Translations under genes and position numbers: made by a program | Shown: piece after piece, positions 8,406 through 16,769 of the stretch | Layout of the letters: every line of letters starts with the position of its first letter | Position numbering within the stretch: the first letter of the stretch is position 1 | Notes under the pieces: generated by a model | What the model saw: only the letters and a program-made list of their open reading frames with translations | What the model was told of the DNA's origin: nothing | Databases searched by the model: none | Origin: Alteromonas pelagimontana | GTDB lineage: Bacteria > Pseudomonadota > Gammaproteobacteria > Enterobacterales > Alteromonadaceae | DNA length: 64,000 bases | Assembly (NCBI RefSeq): GCF_002499975.2 | Contig: NZ_CP052766.1 | Coordinates: 434,001-498,000 of the forward strand | Reading direction: 5' to 3'

Positions 8406-8886
8406 TGCCTGTTTTCCTTAACGATTGCTGAATATTTCCGTAATTTAACAGGTCACTCTTCACTTGAAAACGCCTATGGTTTTTTTCATTCTCTTCTGGC
8501 GATCATCAAAAGATGATCCTTCATATTCGAAAGGTTGATCAATTTCTTTTTATTGACTAAAAGCTCTCTTCCCAGCCTCACAATCCAGAGATTTTCTTCC
8601 TATCTATGAACCTGATGTCAAGCGATAAGTTAGCAGATACACCCGCTTTTTTTACGGTATTTCTATAGCAAGGTGTAGACACGGGCTGTGGAAAATGCTT
8701 GTGAATAGATAAATGTTATCCACTGAACAATGTTTAACCAACAAAGATAAACCATATAATTCAGTAAGTTATGATTCAGCCCCAAACTACTCAACAAACT
8801 TATCCACAGATAAAGTGGATAACACGTGGTACTTGTTTATTTATAATGATTTAATAGGTGCCTCACCCTTTTATCATGAATTCGGA
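8406..8886. other. Long AT-rich intergenic region with DnaA-box cluster
   Basis: About 480 bases without a convincing gene between the patatin gene and the ACT gene. The left part has three GATC sites within 40 bases (8501, 8515, 8537) next to a T-rich tract. The right part has five DnaA-box-like nonamers (8687-8822, listed separately). The open frame of the ACT gene continues upstream to 8713, but that N-terminal extension is low-complexity, covers the boxes and does not resemble the family, so I treat it as non-coding. Confidence 0.6.
8687..8822. promoter_or_regulatory. Cluster of DnaA-box-like sites
   Basis: TTATCCACA, the perfect consensus, is at 8800-8808 on the plus strand. TTATCCACT (one mismatch) is at 8716-8724 on the plus strand and again at 8814-8822 on the minus strand, so the last two boxes are inverted and five bases apart. 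Weaker matches on the minus strand are TTTTCCACA (8687-8695) and CTATTCACA (8700-8708). Such clusters occur in origins, DnaA-titration sites and DnaA-reactivating sites; dnaA itself is not in this window. Confidence 0.55.
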
Positions 8887-9273
8887 ATGCCTCTACAGAC
8901 TCTCGCCGTTTTACCGCAGCAATTTTCTATCCACAGTGTAGAAATAGAAAAAGGGATCCCCACAATGGTTTTGGAAAGTGAGATTTATTTTATTGGAAGG
9001 ACGAAGGAAGAACTGTCTATTGTCGTTCCTTCAGATATTGCAATTGAGTCGCTGGAATCTGACACCCACTGGCGCGCACTTGAGCTTATTGGTCCGCTTG
9101 AACTCTCTATGGTAGGTATTATGGCGCGAATAGGCGCAATTCTCGCGAAAGCTAAGGTAAGTATTTTTGTTGTATCCACTTTTGAAACCGATTTTTTTCT
9201 GATAAAAAACAACAAACTTAAAGACGCTATTGTTGCTCTTGAAAAGGCAGATTATTCTGTAGTACAGGAATAA
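8887..9273 (+). CDS. ACT domain protein
   Basis: 128 residues from ATG 8887. The C-terminal half carries an ACT-type fold (about residues 70-125: LIGPLELSMVGIMARIGAIL, then VSIFVVSTFETDFFLIK), as in the two-ACT CASTOR/ACT_7-like proteins that bind amino acids. The N-terminal block with TLAVLPQQFSI and RTKEELSIVVP matches the first half of those proteins. The first codons lack a strong ribosome site, so the start is uncertain; an upstream in-frame ATG exists at 8713. The EIIA-like gene follows after 12 bases, suggesting co-transcription and a joint regulatory role. Confidence 0.75.
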   Translation: MPLQTLAVLPQQFSIHSVEIEKGIPTMVLESEIYFIGRTKEELSIVVPSDIAIESLESDTHWRALELIGPLELSMVGIMARIGAILAKAKVSIFVVSTFETDFFLIKNNKLKDAIVALEKADYSVVQE

Positions 9274-9285
9274 ATATCACTTACC

Positions 9286-9795
9286 ATGCATTATTTTGAT
9301 TCGCTAATTGCTGAAAACGCGCCTGCATCTTACGTTCATCATATTCCGATTCTTTCCCCTGTAAGCGGAACCCGCATTGCTTCACACGCTATTCCTAATG
9401 AATTAATTCGAGCTGGCATGTGGGGCAAAGGGATGGCGGTTTCACTGTCAGGCAATCAGGTTTTTGCTCCCTTTGATGGCGTAGTTGAAGCTATTCCGGC
9501 AATGGGATATGAGGTACAACTGGTGTCTCCTGCCGGGTTAAGGTTATGGATAAAAATCGGTGTGGGCACAGAAAGATTGTTGGGCGAGAGATGTGAGCGC
9601 CTGGTAAAAGTACGCAATGCTGTCACGCAAGGTACGCCACTGATGTCTTTTGACAAACGCTGGCTGAAACTCCAGCAGGTTGAACCTATTGGTGTAGTAA
9701 CAATCAGGAACCTGGGTAAAATTAAGGCTTTGGTACCCTCGCATGGCCGGCAGTGCCGAGCCATGGAAGATAATCTTTTCACTGTCTATCTGTAA
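9286..9795 (+). CDS. EIIA-Glc-like (PTS_EIIA_1) protein lacking active-site histidines
   Basis: 169 residues, about the size of Crr. The fold landmarks are clear: ILSPVSGTRIASHAIPNELI, then GKGMAVSL, FAPFDGVV, and a IGVGTERLLG block equal to the HFGIDTVEL region of E. coli EIIA-Glc, followed by VTQGTPLMSFD. The phosphoryl-accepting histidine is lysine (K90, in LWIKIG), and the assisting histidine upstream is Gly/Tyr (74-75). It therefore cannot take part in phosphotransfer in the usual way and may be a sensor or binding partner. It lies 12 bases after the ACT gene. Confidence 0.8.
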   Translation: MHYFDSLIAENAPASYVHHIPILSPVSGTRIASHAIPNELIRAGMWGKGMAVSLSGNQVFAPFDGVVEAIPAMGYEVQLVSPAGLRLWIKIGVGTERLLGERCERLVKVRNAVTQGTPLMSFDKRWLKLQQVEPIGVVTIRNLGKIKALVPSHGRQCRAMEDNLFTVYL

Positions 9796-9832
9796 GTAAC
9801 CTGAATTTTGATTAAGAAATCAGCTTAATATT

Positions 9833-10264
9833 TTAATTGTGGAATGAGTAATCCAGAGTAATTTCCGCTTTTAACAACTTGGAAATTGGGCAATTTTCTT
9901 TTGCATCTTTGGCGATAGACGAGAACTCATCTTCATCAATTCCCGAAACTTTAGCTTCCAGCGTCAGCGCTGACTGCGTCACAGTAAAACCGTCTCCGTC
10001 TTTTTCTAACGTTACAGCGGCGTCTACTTTTAATTCGCCAGTATCATAGCCAGCATCAGCCAAAGCGAAAGATAACGCCATGGCGTAACAACTGGCATGA
10101 GCGCCAGCAATCAGCTCTTCCGGATTGGTACCCGATTTATCTTCGAATCGGGTATTAAAGCCGTAAGGTTGTTCAGACATTGCTCCGCTTGCAAGGCTAA
10201 CATGTCCTTGCCCGCCTTTTCCCAGAGGCTGGTAATGGGCTGATGCTGTTTTTACAATTGACAT
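9833..10264 (-). CDS. osmC: OsmC/Ohr-family peroxiredoxin
   Basis: 143 residues, normal for OsmC. The two redox cysteines are visible: the peroxidatic one in AHASCYAMALS (about residue 59) and the resolving one in ENCPISKLL (about residue 124). The N-terminal arginine-bearing GFNTRFEDKSGTNPEEL block is also typical. The enzyme reduces organic hydroperoxides in the cytoplasm. A GGAGAAGC ribosome site precedes the ATG. It is single, convergent with the EIIA-like gene. OsmC rather than Ohr is judged from the GTNPEEL and NCPISKLL forms. Confidence 0.9.
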   Translation of the reverse strand: MSIVKTASAHYQPLGKGGQGHVSLASGAMSEQPYGFNTRFEDKSGTNPEELIAGAHASCYAMALSFALADAGYDTGELKVDAAVTLEKDGDGFTVTQSALTLEAKVSGIDEDEFSSIAKDAKENCPISKLLKAEITLDYSFHN

Positions 10265-10713
10265 AGCTTCTCCTTAGATAGATTAATCGGAACGATTTTG
10301 GCTCGGAAATTCTACCGAGCCACATTTTCTTCACGAGTGTTGCACAACGCGTGCCCAACCGTTATTTATACCAATCCGCACTAACGCGTGCTCACTCAGC
10401 GCGAGAATTTTCAACTTTTGACAAACCAATTTCTGTAGGTTTGGTGGCGCTAGATCAAACGCAATGGGCGCAGCTTAGAAGCTGAAAAAGCCACGCCTGA
10501 AGGGAGATAGAAGAGTCGAGAATGATTCTGTCGGCAAAGGTGACGGCACGGCTTTGCGTCGGAGCAGCAACTATTATGGCTGGCGCTTTTCTCAGGGGAT
10601 AATGAAGTCGATACGCTCTTCAACATGTAAGAGTTTCAACTCGGCTGTACCTTTTGCATCCATTGCAAGGTCGGGATAGACTGGCGTTACCCTTTCCTAT
10701 AGTTACATGCACT
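10265..10713. other. Intergenic region without gene; inverted repeats
   Basis: About 450 bases between the divergent osmC and arsC-like genes. I see no credible coding frame. It contains an inverted repeat CAAACC/GGTTTG (10422-10427 and 10438-10443) and a second, TTGCA-5-TGCAA (10654-10668), just before the arsC-dapE operon. TATACCAATCCGC near 10367 resembles the kind of terminal sequence found in insertion-sequence remnants of this bacterial group, so part of this may be a decayed element; that is weak inference. Confidence 0.35.
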
Positions 10714-11064
10714 ATGACAACAACACTTTTTGGTATTAGCAACTGCGATACCATCAAAAAAGCGCGCAAATGGTTAAATGAAAAAGACATACATTACGTT
10801 TTTCACGATTACCGTAAAGAAGGTATCGATAAGAACTGGCTGGAAGAAACAGAAAAGCGGCTGGGTTGGGAGCAAATGCTTAATAAGCGAGGCACGACTT
10901 TTAGACAGCTTGACGACGCGCAAAAAGCCAATCTCGACAAAGACAGTGCGCTGGAGCTGATGCTTAAGCAGCCCGCTATGATTAAGCGCCCCATTCTCAT
11001 TGACAACGGCAACTATGCGTTGGGCTTTAAACCTCAGGATTATACGGAGTTTTTTGCAAAATGA
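10714..11064 (+). CDS. ArsC/Spx-family reductase-like protein (YffB type)
   Basis: 116 residues. The opening [18 protein letters not shown] has the thioredoxin-like strand and single cysteine of ArsC-like proteins, and [17 protein letters not shown] is the conserved C-terminal block. In E. coli the equivalent yffB also lies just before dapE, and the same coupling occurs here (ATGA overlap). An in-frame ATG exists at 10654, but family alignment supports 10714. Substrate unknown; arsenate reduction is not implied. Confidence 0.9.
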   Translation: MTTTLFGISNCDTIKKARKWLNEKDIHYVFHDYRKEGIDKNWLEETEKRLGWEQMLNKRGTTFRQLDDAQKANLDKDSALELMLKQPAMIKRPILIDNGNYALGFKPQDYTEFFAK

Positions 11065-12188
11065 GTGACGTGATCGCGCTGGCAAAAAACCTGATCAACC
11101 GGCAATCAGTCACTCCTGAAGATGCAGGATGCCAGGAACTGATAAAAGAGTATCTAGACGCTGCCGGATTTAACAACGAAACCTTGATGTTTGAAGATAC
11201 CACCAACTTGTGGTCGCGCAGGGGCATTGATGGTCCGGTATTTTGTTTTGCCGGGCACACTGACGTTGTTCCCAGTGGCCCTGAGGAAGCGTGGCAAACC
11301 CCGCCATTCGTTGCTACTGAAAAAGAAGGTTACCTTTTCGGCAGAGGTGCGGCAGATATGAAAGGCAGTCTTGCTGCCATGCTGATCGCCACCCGTAAAT
11401 TTGTGAATCACCATCCTGATCACAGAGGCAGCATTGCTTTTCTCATCACCAGTGACGAAGAAGGCCCTTTTATCAACGGAACCACTCGGGTCATTGATAC
11501 GTTAGAAGCCCGCAACGAAAAAATCACCTGGTGTGTGGTGGGCGAACCCTCCAGCACCAGCCGCGTTGGAGATATTGTTAAAAATGGCCGACGTGGCTCG
11601 CTTACCGGTGATTTAGTGATTAAAGGTGTACAGGGGCATGTAGCCTATCCTCACCTGGCTAAAAATCCGATACATGATGCTACTCCTGCGTTAGCCGAGT
11701 TAGCAAACACTCACTGGGATGATGGTAATTCTTTTTTTCCTCCTACCAGCTTTCAGATTTCCAATATGCATGCAGGAACTGGTGCGGGAAACGTCATTCC
11801 GGGTGAATGTCATGTCTGTTTTAACTTTCGCTTTTCCACACAAGTCACTGATAAAGAATTGATTAAGCGCGTTACCACTATTCTTGATCAACATAATTTA
11901 AATTATGAAATCAAATGGACATTTAACGGTCAGCCTTTTTTAACAGATTCGGGAAAGCTACTCGAAGCAACGCAATTTGCCATTGCTGATGTCACCGGCG
12001 TCCCTACACAGCTATCGACGGCTGGCGGCACGTCGGATGGCCGGTTCATTGCTCCTACTGGAGCCGAAGTGATTGAAATTGGCCCCGTCAATGCCACTAT
12101 TCATAAAGTCGATGAGTGCGTGAAAATGGAAGATCTCAATATCTTGAGCGAAATTTACTATTCCATGCTGGTGAGGTTACTAGCGTGA
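11061..12188 (+). CDS. dapE: Succinyl-diaminopimelate desuccinylase
   Basis: 375 residues, the usual length. It hydrolyses N-succinyl-LL-diaminopimelate to LL-diaminopimelate and succinate, a step toward lysine and peptidoglycan. Two-zinc M20 peptidase landmarks are present: GHTDVVPSG (first His), GRGAADMKG (bridging Asp), [11 protein letters not shown] (catalytic and metal Glu), and a C-terminal metal histidine in the [10 protein letters not shown] segment. It overlaps both neighbours by four bases and forms an operon with the arsC-like gene and an M15 peptidase. Confidence 0.97.
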   Translation: MSDVIALAKNLINRQSVTPEDAGCQELIKEYLDAAGFNNETLMFEDTTNLWSRRGIDGPVFCFAGHTDVVPSGPEEAWQTPPFVATEKEGYLFGRGAADMKGSLAAMLIATRKFVNHHPDHRGSIAFLITSDEEGPFINGTTRVIDTLEARNEKITWCVVGEPSSTSRVGDIVKNGRRGSLTGDLVIKGVQGHVAYPHLAKNPIHDATPALAELANTHWDDGNSFFPPTSFQISNMHAGTGAGNVIPGECHVCFNFRFSTQVTDKELIKRVTTILDQHNLNYEIKWTFNGQPFLTDSGKLLEATQFAIADVTGVPTQLSTAGGTSDGRFIAPTGAEVIEIGPVNATIHKVDECVKMEDLNILSEIYYSMLVRLLA

Positions 12189-12862
12189 TCCCCTCAACCG
12201 TATGGTTAGGCGTTGAGAATCCATTTCTTGCTGATGCAGGCAACGGGCATCGGTTACATCAGGATGTCCTTCCTGCGTATATGGCGCTGAAGGACGCGGC
12301 GCAAGAAGCCGGAATTGATTGCCAGCTGGTTAGCAGCTATCGCGACTTTGAGCGTCAACGGCTTATCTGGAATCGTAAATGGCAAGGTGAGATGCCACTT
12401 TACAACGCAACCGGACAGTTGTTGGACTTCACTACGCTAAACGATAATGAAAAAATTGATGCCATTCTTACCTGGTCTGCATTGCCCGGCACAAGTCGGC
12501 ATCATTGGGGAACCGACATTGATGTATACGACAAATGCGCCGTAGAAAAGGCTTCTCAAAAATTTGAACTGATTGACAGCGAATATCGCCAAGGAGGACC
12601 CTGTTTTGCCTTAGCAAAATGGCTGGACATTAATGCTGCGAAGTACGGGTTCCACCGCCCGTTTTTAAAATACAATGGCGGCGTCGCTTGCGAATTATGG
12701 CATTTAAGCCACACTGAACAAGCTCACCCGTTTGAAGCTGCACGTTCGATAGATTCGTTAGTTGCGACCATTGATGGGGCCGACATATTGGGTAAAGATG
12801 CCGTTCTGAGTCGAATTGATGAACTGTTTCACCGTTACATTTTAAATAGAGGAAGTGTATGA
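12185..12862 (+). CDS. M15-family D-Ala-D-Ala carboxypeptidase-like protein (VanY type)
   Basis: 225 residues starting at GTG 12185, overlapping the dapE stop (GTGA). Motifs of zinc peptidase family M15 are visible: [23 protein letters not shown] (His and Asp zinc ligands) and ELWHLSH (catalytic Glu and third ligand). Such enzymes trim D-amino-acid ends from peptidoglycan peptides. No signal peptide is seen from this start, which is odd for a cell-wall enzyme; cytoplasmic recycling of peptides is an alternative. Coupling to dapE links it to diaminopimelate and wall metabolism. Confidence 0.85.
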   Translation: MIPSTVWLGVENPFLADAGNGHRLHQDVLPAYMALKDAAQEAGIDCQLVSSYRDFERQRLIWNRKWQGEMPLYNATGQLLDFTTLNDNEKIDAILTWSALPGTSRHHWGTDIDVYDKCAVEKASQKFELIDSEYRQGGPCFALAKWLDINAAKYGFHRPFLKYNGGVACELWHLSHTEQAHPFEAARSIDSLVATIDGADILGKDAVLSRIDELFHRYILNRGSV

Positions 12863-13038
12863 GTACTTTGTGGATAGTGTTAATTGTGCTGCTGGTACTT
12901 GGCGTAGTAGTGGGAAACGTGATGCTGCTAAAATCCAGCGCCAGATTTAAACTTCCCAAAGACTATGTTCCTCCAAGCAAAGAAGAAAAGGCAGAAATTG
13001 AAAAAAAGGAAAAAGATAAACCATCCTCATTCTTCTGA
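12859..13038 (+). CDS. DUF2897-family small membrane protein
   Basis: 59 residues, overlapping the M15 gene by four bases (ATGA). A single N-terminal transmembrane helix (about residues 3-24, Leu/Val-rich) is followed by a LPKDYVPPSKEEK segment and a Lys/Glu-rich tail. This is the pattern of DUF2897 proteins of marine gammaproteobacteria. Probably an inner-membrane protein with a cytoplasmic tail; function unknown. Confidence 0.85.
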   Translation: MSTLWIVLIVLLVLGVVVGNVMLLKSSARFKLPKDYVPPSKEEKAEIEKKEKDKPSSFF

Positions 13039-13159
13039 TCATTGCTAAGGAACAGCAATGATTATTCGCTTCGCTGCTTTTTCTTTTTGTTGATAAAGTC
13101 GTAAAGGGGCATCGCCTCCCCACCTAGTACAATAGTAAAGGATATAGGTTAGTTCAATA

Positions 13160-13489
13160 CTAAGCGTTATCCACCACCTTTACTGCTGTACCACTAATAC
13201 TCACCATAAGCATGCTGCCCTTTTCACCAATAACTTCATAGTCGATATCAATGCCAACGACAGCGTTAGCGCCCATATTTCGCGCTTCTTGTTCAAGCTC
13301 AGCGAACGCGAGTTTGCGTGCTTTGGTAAGTTCATCTTCGTAGGCTCCAGAACGGCCGCCAACAATATCCCGAATAGACGCAAACATGTCTTTAAACAAA
13401 TTGGCGCCCATAACCGCTTCGCCGATAACGATACCGTAGTACTGTTCGATACGCTTACCTTCCAGCGTGGGAGTGGTTGAAATAATCAT
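13160..13489 (-). CDS. YbjQ/UPF0145-family protein
   Basis: 109 residues, typical length for YbjQ. The opening [19 protein letters not shown] and the block [14 protein letters not shown] are the signature of this family, which is a pentameric all-alpha/beta fold sometimes called a heavy-metal-binding domain; a biochemical role is not settled. It overlaps the HIT gene by four bases and is last in an operon with astE and the HIT gene. Confidence 0.9.
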   Translation of the reverse strand: MIISTTPTLEGKRIEQYYGIVIGEAVMGANLFKDMFASIRDIVGGRSGAYEDELTKARKLAFAELEQEARNMGANAVVGIDIDYEVIGEKGSMLMVSISGTAVKVVDNA

Positions 13490-13902
13490 CGCTTATCCTC
13501 CATGTTAAGAAAGGTTTTGAGCTGCTGACATCTAAGCTGCGCAGACTGGCTATCATAGGGTATTGCAGGTTGCCTGCCCCATATCGGCTGCGGCCAGGCT
13601 ATATCGTCGCGATACCGTGCAATATGATGTACGTGCAACTGCTTCACAATATTGCCCAGAGCAGCCACATTCAGTTTATCAGGTGCGTACAACGATTTTA
13701 GCGCCAGACACACCTGGCGGGATTCCGCTAACAGTTGCAGTTGATCCGCTTCTGTCAGATCAATTGTATCCTGAACCCCGGCGCGTTTCGGCACCAGAAT
13801 AATCCACGGGAACTGGCGGTCATTCATTAACAACACGCGGCTAAGGGGCAGCTCGCCAACCACGTAGGTGTCTGCTGCCAAGCGGCTGTCGAGTTCAAAC
13901 AT
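13486..13902 (-). CDS. HIT-family nucleotide hydrolase/transferase
   Basis: 138 residues. The histidine triad is seen as LHVHHIARY (HxHxH-like, about residues 90-96), preceded by [10 protein letters not shown] and [14 protein letters not shown] proteins hydrolyse or transfer nucleotides linked through phosphoramidate or phosphoanhydride bonds. It overlaps the end of astE by eight bases and the start of ybjQ by four. Confidence 0.9.
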   Translation of the reverse strand: MFELDSRLAADTYVVGELPLSRVLLMNDRQFPWIILVPKRAGVQDTIDLTEADQLQLLAESRQVCLALKSLYAPDKLNVAALGNIVKQLHVHHIARYRDDIAWPQPIWGRQPAIPYDSQSAQLRCQQLKTFLNMEDKR

Positions 13903-14941
13903 CTGACGTCTCCAACCTTGCAGGCACTACGGTAAGTAGTGCTCGCTGACCAATGGCTACGTTGGCATTAGGAAAAACAATAGCTTCGCCATCTTGTTCA
14001 GCAGAATATGTTGCTCCCGATTCTGTAGCTAATACCGCGCCTTTGCTAAAGGCTGTGAAATTTGGTAAATCATCAGCAAAATGTAGTACAAAATCGTCTT
14101 GCTGACGATTAATAACCTGATTCACCCTAAAAATTTCCAGCTCTTCAAGTTTAACTGTAGGCGCATAATCTTCTTCTGTCAGCAACGCCGTCAGGGCGAA
14201 CTGCGCGTCCGCGAAGCGCGACATATCATTGTGACCGAATGGCCGAACTTTTCCTAACTCTACAGTAAACGCGTGGGCGCCATGATGAAATGACGAATAG
14301 TAGCTAAATGTAGTAGTGGGGCTTTCCGAAAGCAAAATAGTTTTTACGCCACATGCGGCAAGAAAAGCCAGTTGCGAGCGACTATGAGGTTTGCTATGCA
14401 AAAAAGGATAGACAGCAAATTTTTCATTTTTGGATTCACGAATGGCCGTGTGCAAGTCATAGTGATGACGACTGTCACCTGCCGGGGCCTCCGCGAAAAA
14501 TGCCGTTACCGCATCTTCAAGTATTTTTGCTCTGCGTCTTTCTTCGTTACACAGCCCGGCACCCTGAGAATGCGCACCACTAAACAGCCGATTCATATTT
14601 TCGCTGATAAAACGTTCAGCTACATCCATGGCAGGTAAGTTGCCGAACAGAAAAAGTACGCGATGCGCGCTTCTCAACGATTCGGTGAGTAATTCCTTTA
14701 CTATTGAATCGCAAATTTCAATAGGCGCGGTTTCATTGCCATGAATGCCGCAGGAAATGACGATATGCTTGTTTACCTTCAAACGTTTAGCTGGTTCGAA
14801 ACAGATGATACCAGGTGCAAAAACAGATACAGTAGTGCCGTTCGAAAGAAGATAGCTTTTTGGTGTGGCTACGGATTGAGGTTCGAAACGAGAAAGTGCT
14901 AGAAACTCTCCCTCATCTAAGAGTCGACGTTCCATCGGCAT
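13895..14941 (-). CDS. astE: Succinylglutamate desuccinylase / aspartoacylase family
   Basis: 348 residues from ATG 14941, which has GGTGACAG upstream; an earlier in-frame start at 15046 would overlap the EAL gene and adds unconserved sequence. Zinc carboxypeptidase-like landmarks are SCGIHGNETAP (His and Glu ligands) and HYDLHTAIR (third ligand and arginine), with a substrate-binding NMNRLFSGAH segment. AstE removes succinate from N-succinylglutamate in the last step of arginine succinyltransferase catabolism. The other ast genes are not here, so the assignment rests on sequence; a related acyl-amino-acid hydrolase is possible. Confidence 0.88.
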   Translation of the reverse strand: MPMERRLLDEGEFLALSRFEPQSVATPKSYLLSNGTTVSVFAPGIICFEPAKRLKVNKHIVISCGIHGNETAPIEICDSIVKELLTESLRSAHRVLFLFGNLPAMDVAERFISENMNRLFSGAHSQGAGLCNEERRRAKILEDAVTAFFAEAPAGDSRHHYDLHTAIRESKNEKFAVYPFLHSKPHSRSQLAFLAACGVKTILLSESPTTTFSYYSSFHHGAHAFTVELGKVRPFGHNDMSRFADAQFALTALLTEEDYAPTVKLEELEIFRVNQVINRQQDDFVLHFADDLPNFTAFSKGAVLATESGATYSAEQDGEAIVFPNANVAIGQRALLTVVPARLETSDV

Positions 14942-15038
14942 GCTGTCACCAATTATGTTGAAATAAAGTAAAGGCCACAGTTTACCGATTTCCTCGATCA
15001 AAAGCCAAGCAGGTGTTGCGCGGTTTCGATCGCGGGTT

Positions 15039-16349
15039 CTACACAATCACTCTGCGCAATGGCGAACTTCCCACAATAATATCGGCACTTGCCAAAGTAA
15101 TAAATTCGTTTATTGGCACTGCTCGAGAGAAAAGATACCCCTGCCCCATCGTGATGCCTATCTCGCGCAATATATGCAGCTGTTCCAGTGTCTCAACGCC
15201 CTCAGCAATAACATCACAACTTTTCGCCTTACCAATAATTTTTGCTGCTTCAATAATGGCTCGATTAACCGGATTATTAGAAAGCTCCATGACAAAGGTT
15301 TTGTCTATCTTAAGAGCGTTAAGATTAAGCTCACGAATATAAGCTAAATTGGAGTAACCTTTGCCAAAATCATCTACGGCAATCGCCACTTTTTGCTCTC
15401 GAAGCTGAGATAATTGTCTTTTAACCATTAAAGAATTAGAAAGCGCCACATCTTCAGTAAGCTCTAACTCAAATCGTGAAAGCTGAATACCGTGCCGTTT
15501 ACTTAAGTTAAGTAATGTGGGTATCAGTTTGCTGTCATAGAGTTGCGTAGGAGAAATATTAATAGAAAGAGAAATTCGCAGACCAGCACTATCAAGCGTC
15601 GCCATACTTACGAATGCCTGCTCAAACGTCCAGTACGCTAGCTCATTCATCATATTGTAGGATTCAGCGGCTTCAATTAGCGGGCCGGGAAATAACACCC
15701 CGTCAAGTGGATGATTCCATCTTAATAAACACTCGGCACCGATAATCTCCAAAGTTTGTAGATTTACTTGTGGCTGAAAATACAACTCCAGCTCATTCTG
15801 TAAAAGCGCGCGTTTTAAATCTGCTTTGAGTGCAAGACTTCGGCCGGTATCTGCTTTTTCTTCATGGGTTAACAGGTAAAAATTTTCATATTTGTTTTCT
15901 TTCGCCTGCTTCAGCGCTGTTTCTGCCCGCGAAACAAAAAGCGTAAGATCAAAATCATGTTTGCCGGTAGATACCACACCCACATTGAAGTCGGCAATAA
16001 ATGCATGATTATCGTATTGCATGGGAACTTTAAAATGCTCAACCAGCTTTTCAAAACGGCAAAGCATCTGCGTTCGGCCTGTTCTTTTTGGAAAAATAAT
16101 ACCAAATACATCACCGCTTATTCGGCCAAAGCTGATGTCTTCGTTAAATAGCAAGATAATTCGATTGGCGATCTCCAGCAGGAACTGGTCTCCTACGGTA
16201 ATGCCCAGACTGGTTGTTACATCTGAAAAACGTACCACGTCCACCAACATAAGAGAAAACTGATCATGTTGTTGCGCGCACTTGTCAATTGTATCGATAA
16301 ACGCATAGCGATTCGGGATTGTCGCCAAAGATTGGTGCAATCGGCTCAT
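15039..16349 (-). CDS. GGDEF-EAL protein with degenerate GGDEF
   Basis: 436 residues with no sensor or membrane domain. The N-terminal half is a diguanylate-cyclase-like domain whose active motif reads SGDVF in place of GGDEF, so synthesis is unlikely. The EAL domain (about 190-430) keeps most residues: ECLLRW for EALLRW, NISPTQL, ELTED, DDFGKGYSN, LKIDKTFV and AEGVET. It is therefore a probable c-di-GMP phosphodiesterase, possibly with a GTP-sensing GGDEF remnant. GAGGAAG precedes the ATG, and a TATAAT lies about 40 bases upstream on the minus strand (16390-16395). It runs into the astE operon, with about 95 bases between. Confidence 0.9.
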   Translation of the reverse strand: MSRLHQSLATIPNRYAFIDTIDKCAQQHDQFSLMLVDVVRFSDVTTSLGITVGDQFLLEIANRIILLFNEDISFGRISGDVFGIIFPKRTGRTQMLCRFEKLVEHFKVPMQYDNHAFIADFNVGVVSTGKHDFDLTLFVSRAETALKQAKENKYENFYLLTHEEKADTGRSLALKADLKRALLQNELELYFQPQVNLQTLEIIGAECLLRWNHPLDGVLFPGPLIEAAESYNMMNELAYWTFEQAFVSMATLDSAGLRISLSINISPTQLYDSKLIPTLLNLSKRHGIQLSRFELELTEDVALSNSLMVKRQLSQLREQKVAIAVDDFGKGYSNLAYIRELNLNALKIDKTFVMELSNNPVNRAIIEAAKIIGKAKSCDVIAEGVETLEQLHILREIGITMGQGYLFSRAVPINEFITLASADIIVGSSPLRRVIV

Positions 16350-16722
16350 TCGGACGCTTCCTCGCCTATAAACAAGCTAAGTTATTGTTATTATAAAATT
16401 CTTAGCGCTATAAGAGCACGGCGGAGAGGCCGACGCAACCGGAAATTCGTATCACCTCAAATACCTGGTTATTATACCTACTGCATAGATATGTGATCAG
16501 CTTAAAGAACGCACTTTTTTCGTTTCAACGTGCATCATTGAAGGCACGTTGAACTGAAAAACGCTTTAGCGCGGAGATGGGAAGCGCTACTTTCTCCCGT
16601 CGGCTAGCTTTACGGCTGTGTGAAGACTTGCCCATGCGGATCGGCATCAACCTCATCTTTGAAGCCAGACCTGCGAGAATGGAAAAATAAAGCAGTGTTA
16701 GTCCTGACCACTTGCTTGACGC
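16350..16722. other. Intergenic region, no confident gene
   Basis: Between the GGDEF-EAL gene and the glgP terminator. A short, very basic minus-strand frame (16525-16737, SR/KR-rich) begins inside the terminator hairpin and is not trusted. Nothing else is seen apart from the presumed promoter of the EAL gene. Confidence 0.5.
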
Positions 16723-16750
16723 AAAAAAGCCTGACATCGTCAGGCTTTTT
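16723..16750 (-). terminator. Intrinsic terminator after glgP
   Basis: A perfect 8-bp stem AGCCTGAC/GTCAGGCT with an ATC loop, flanked by A and T runs on both sides, so it can work in both directions. It lies 20 bases past the glgP stop. Confidence 0.85.
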
Positions 16751-16769
16751 AAGAAGCGTGTTAACTGCT

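Noticed and set aside
8713-8886. N-terminal extension of the ACT protein from ATG 8713
   Set aside because: It is low-complexity (Asn/Ser/Thr-rich), unlike the family, and covers the DnaA-box cluster; ATG 8887 fits the expected domain start better.
10360-10500. Possible MITE or IS relic between osmC and the arsC-like gene
   Set aside because: Only a short TATACCAAT motif and a 6-bp inverted repeat are visible; no paired ends or target duplication were found.
16525-16737. Short basic minus-strand reading frame
   Set aside because: It starts inside the glgP terminator hairpin, has no clear ribosome site and no recognisable domain.
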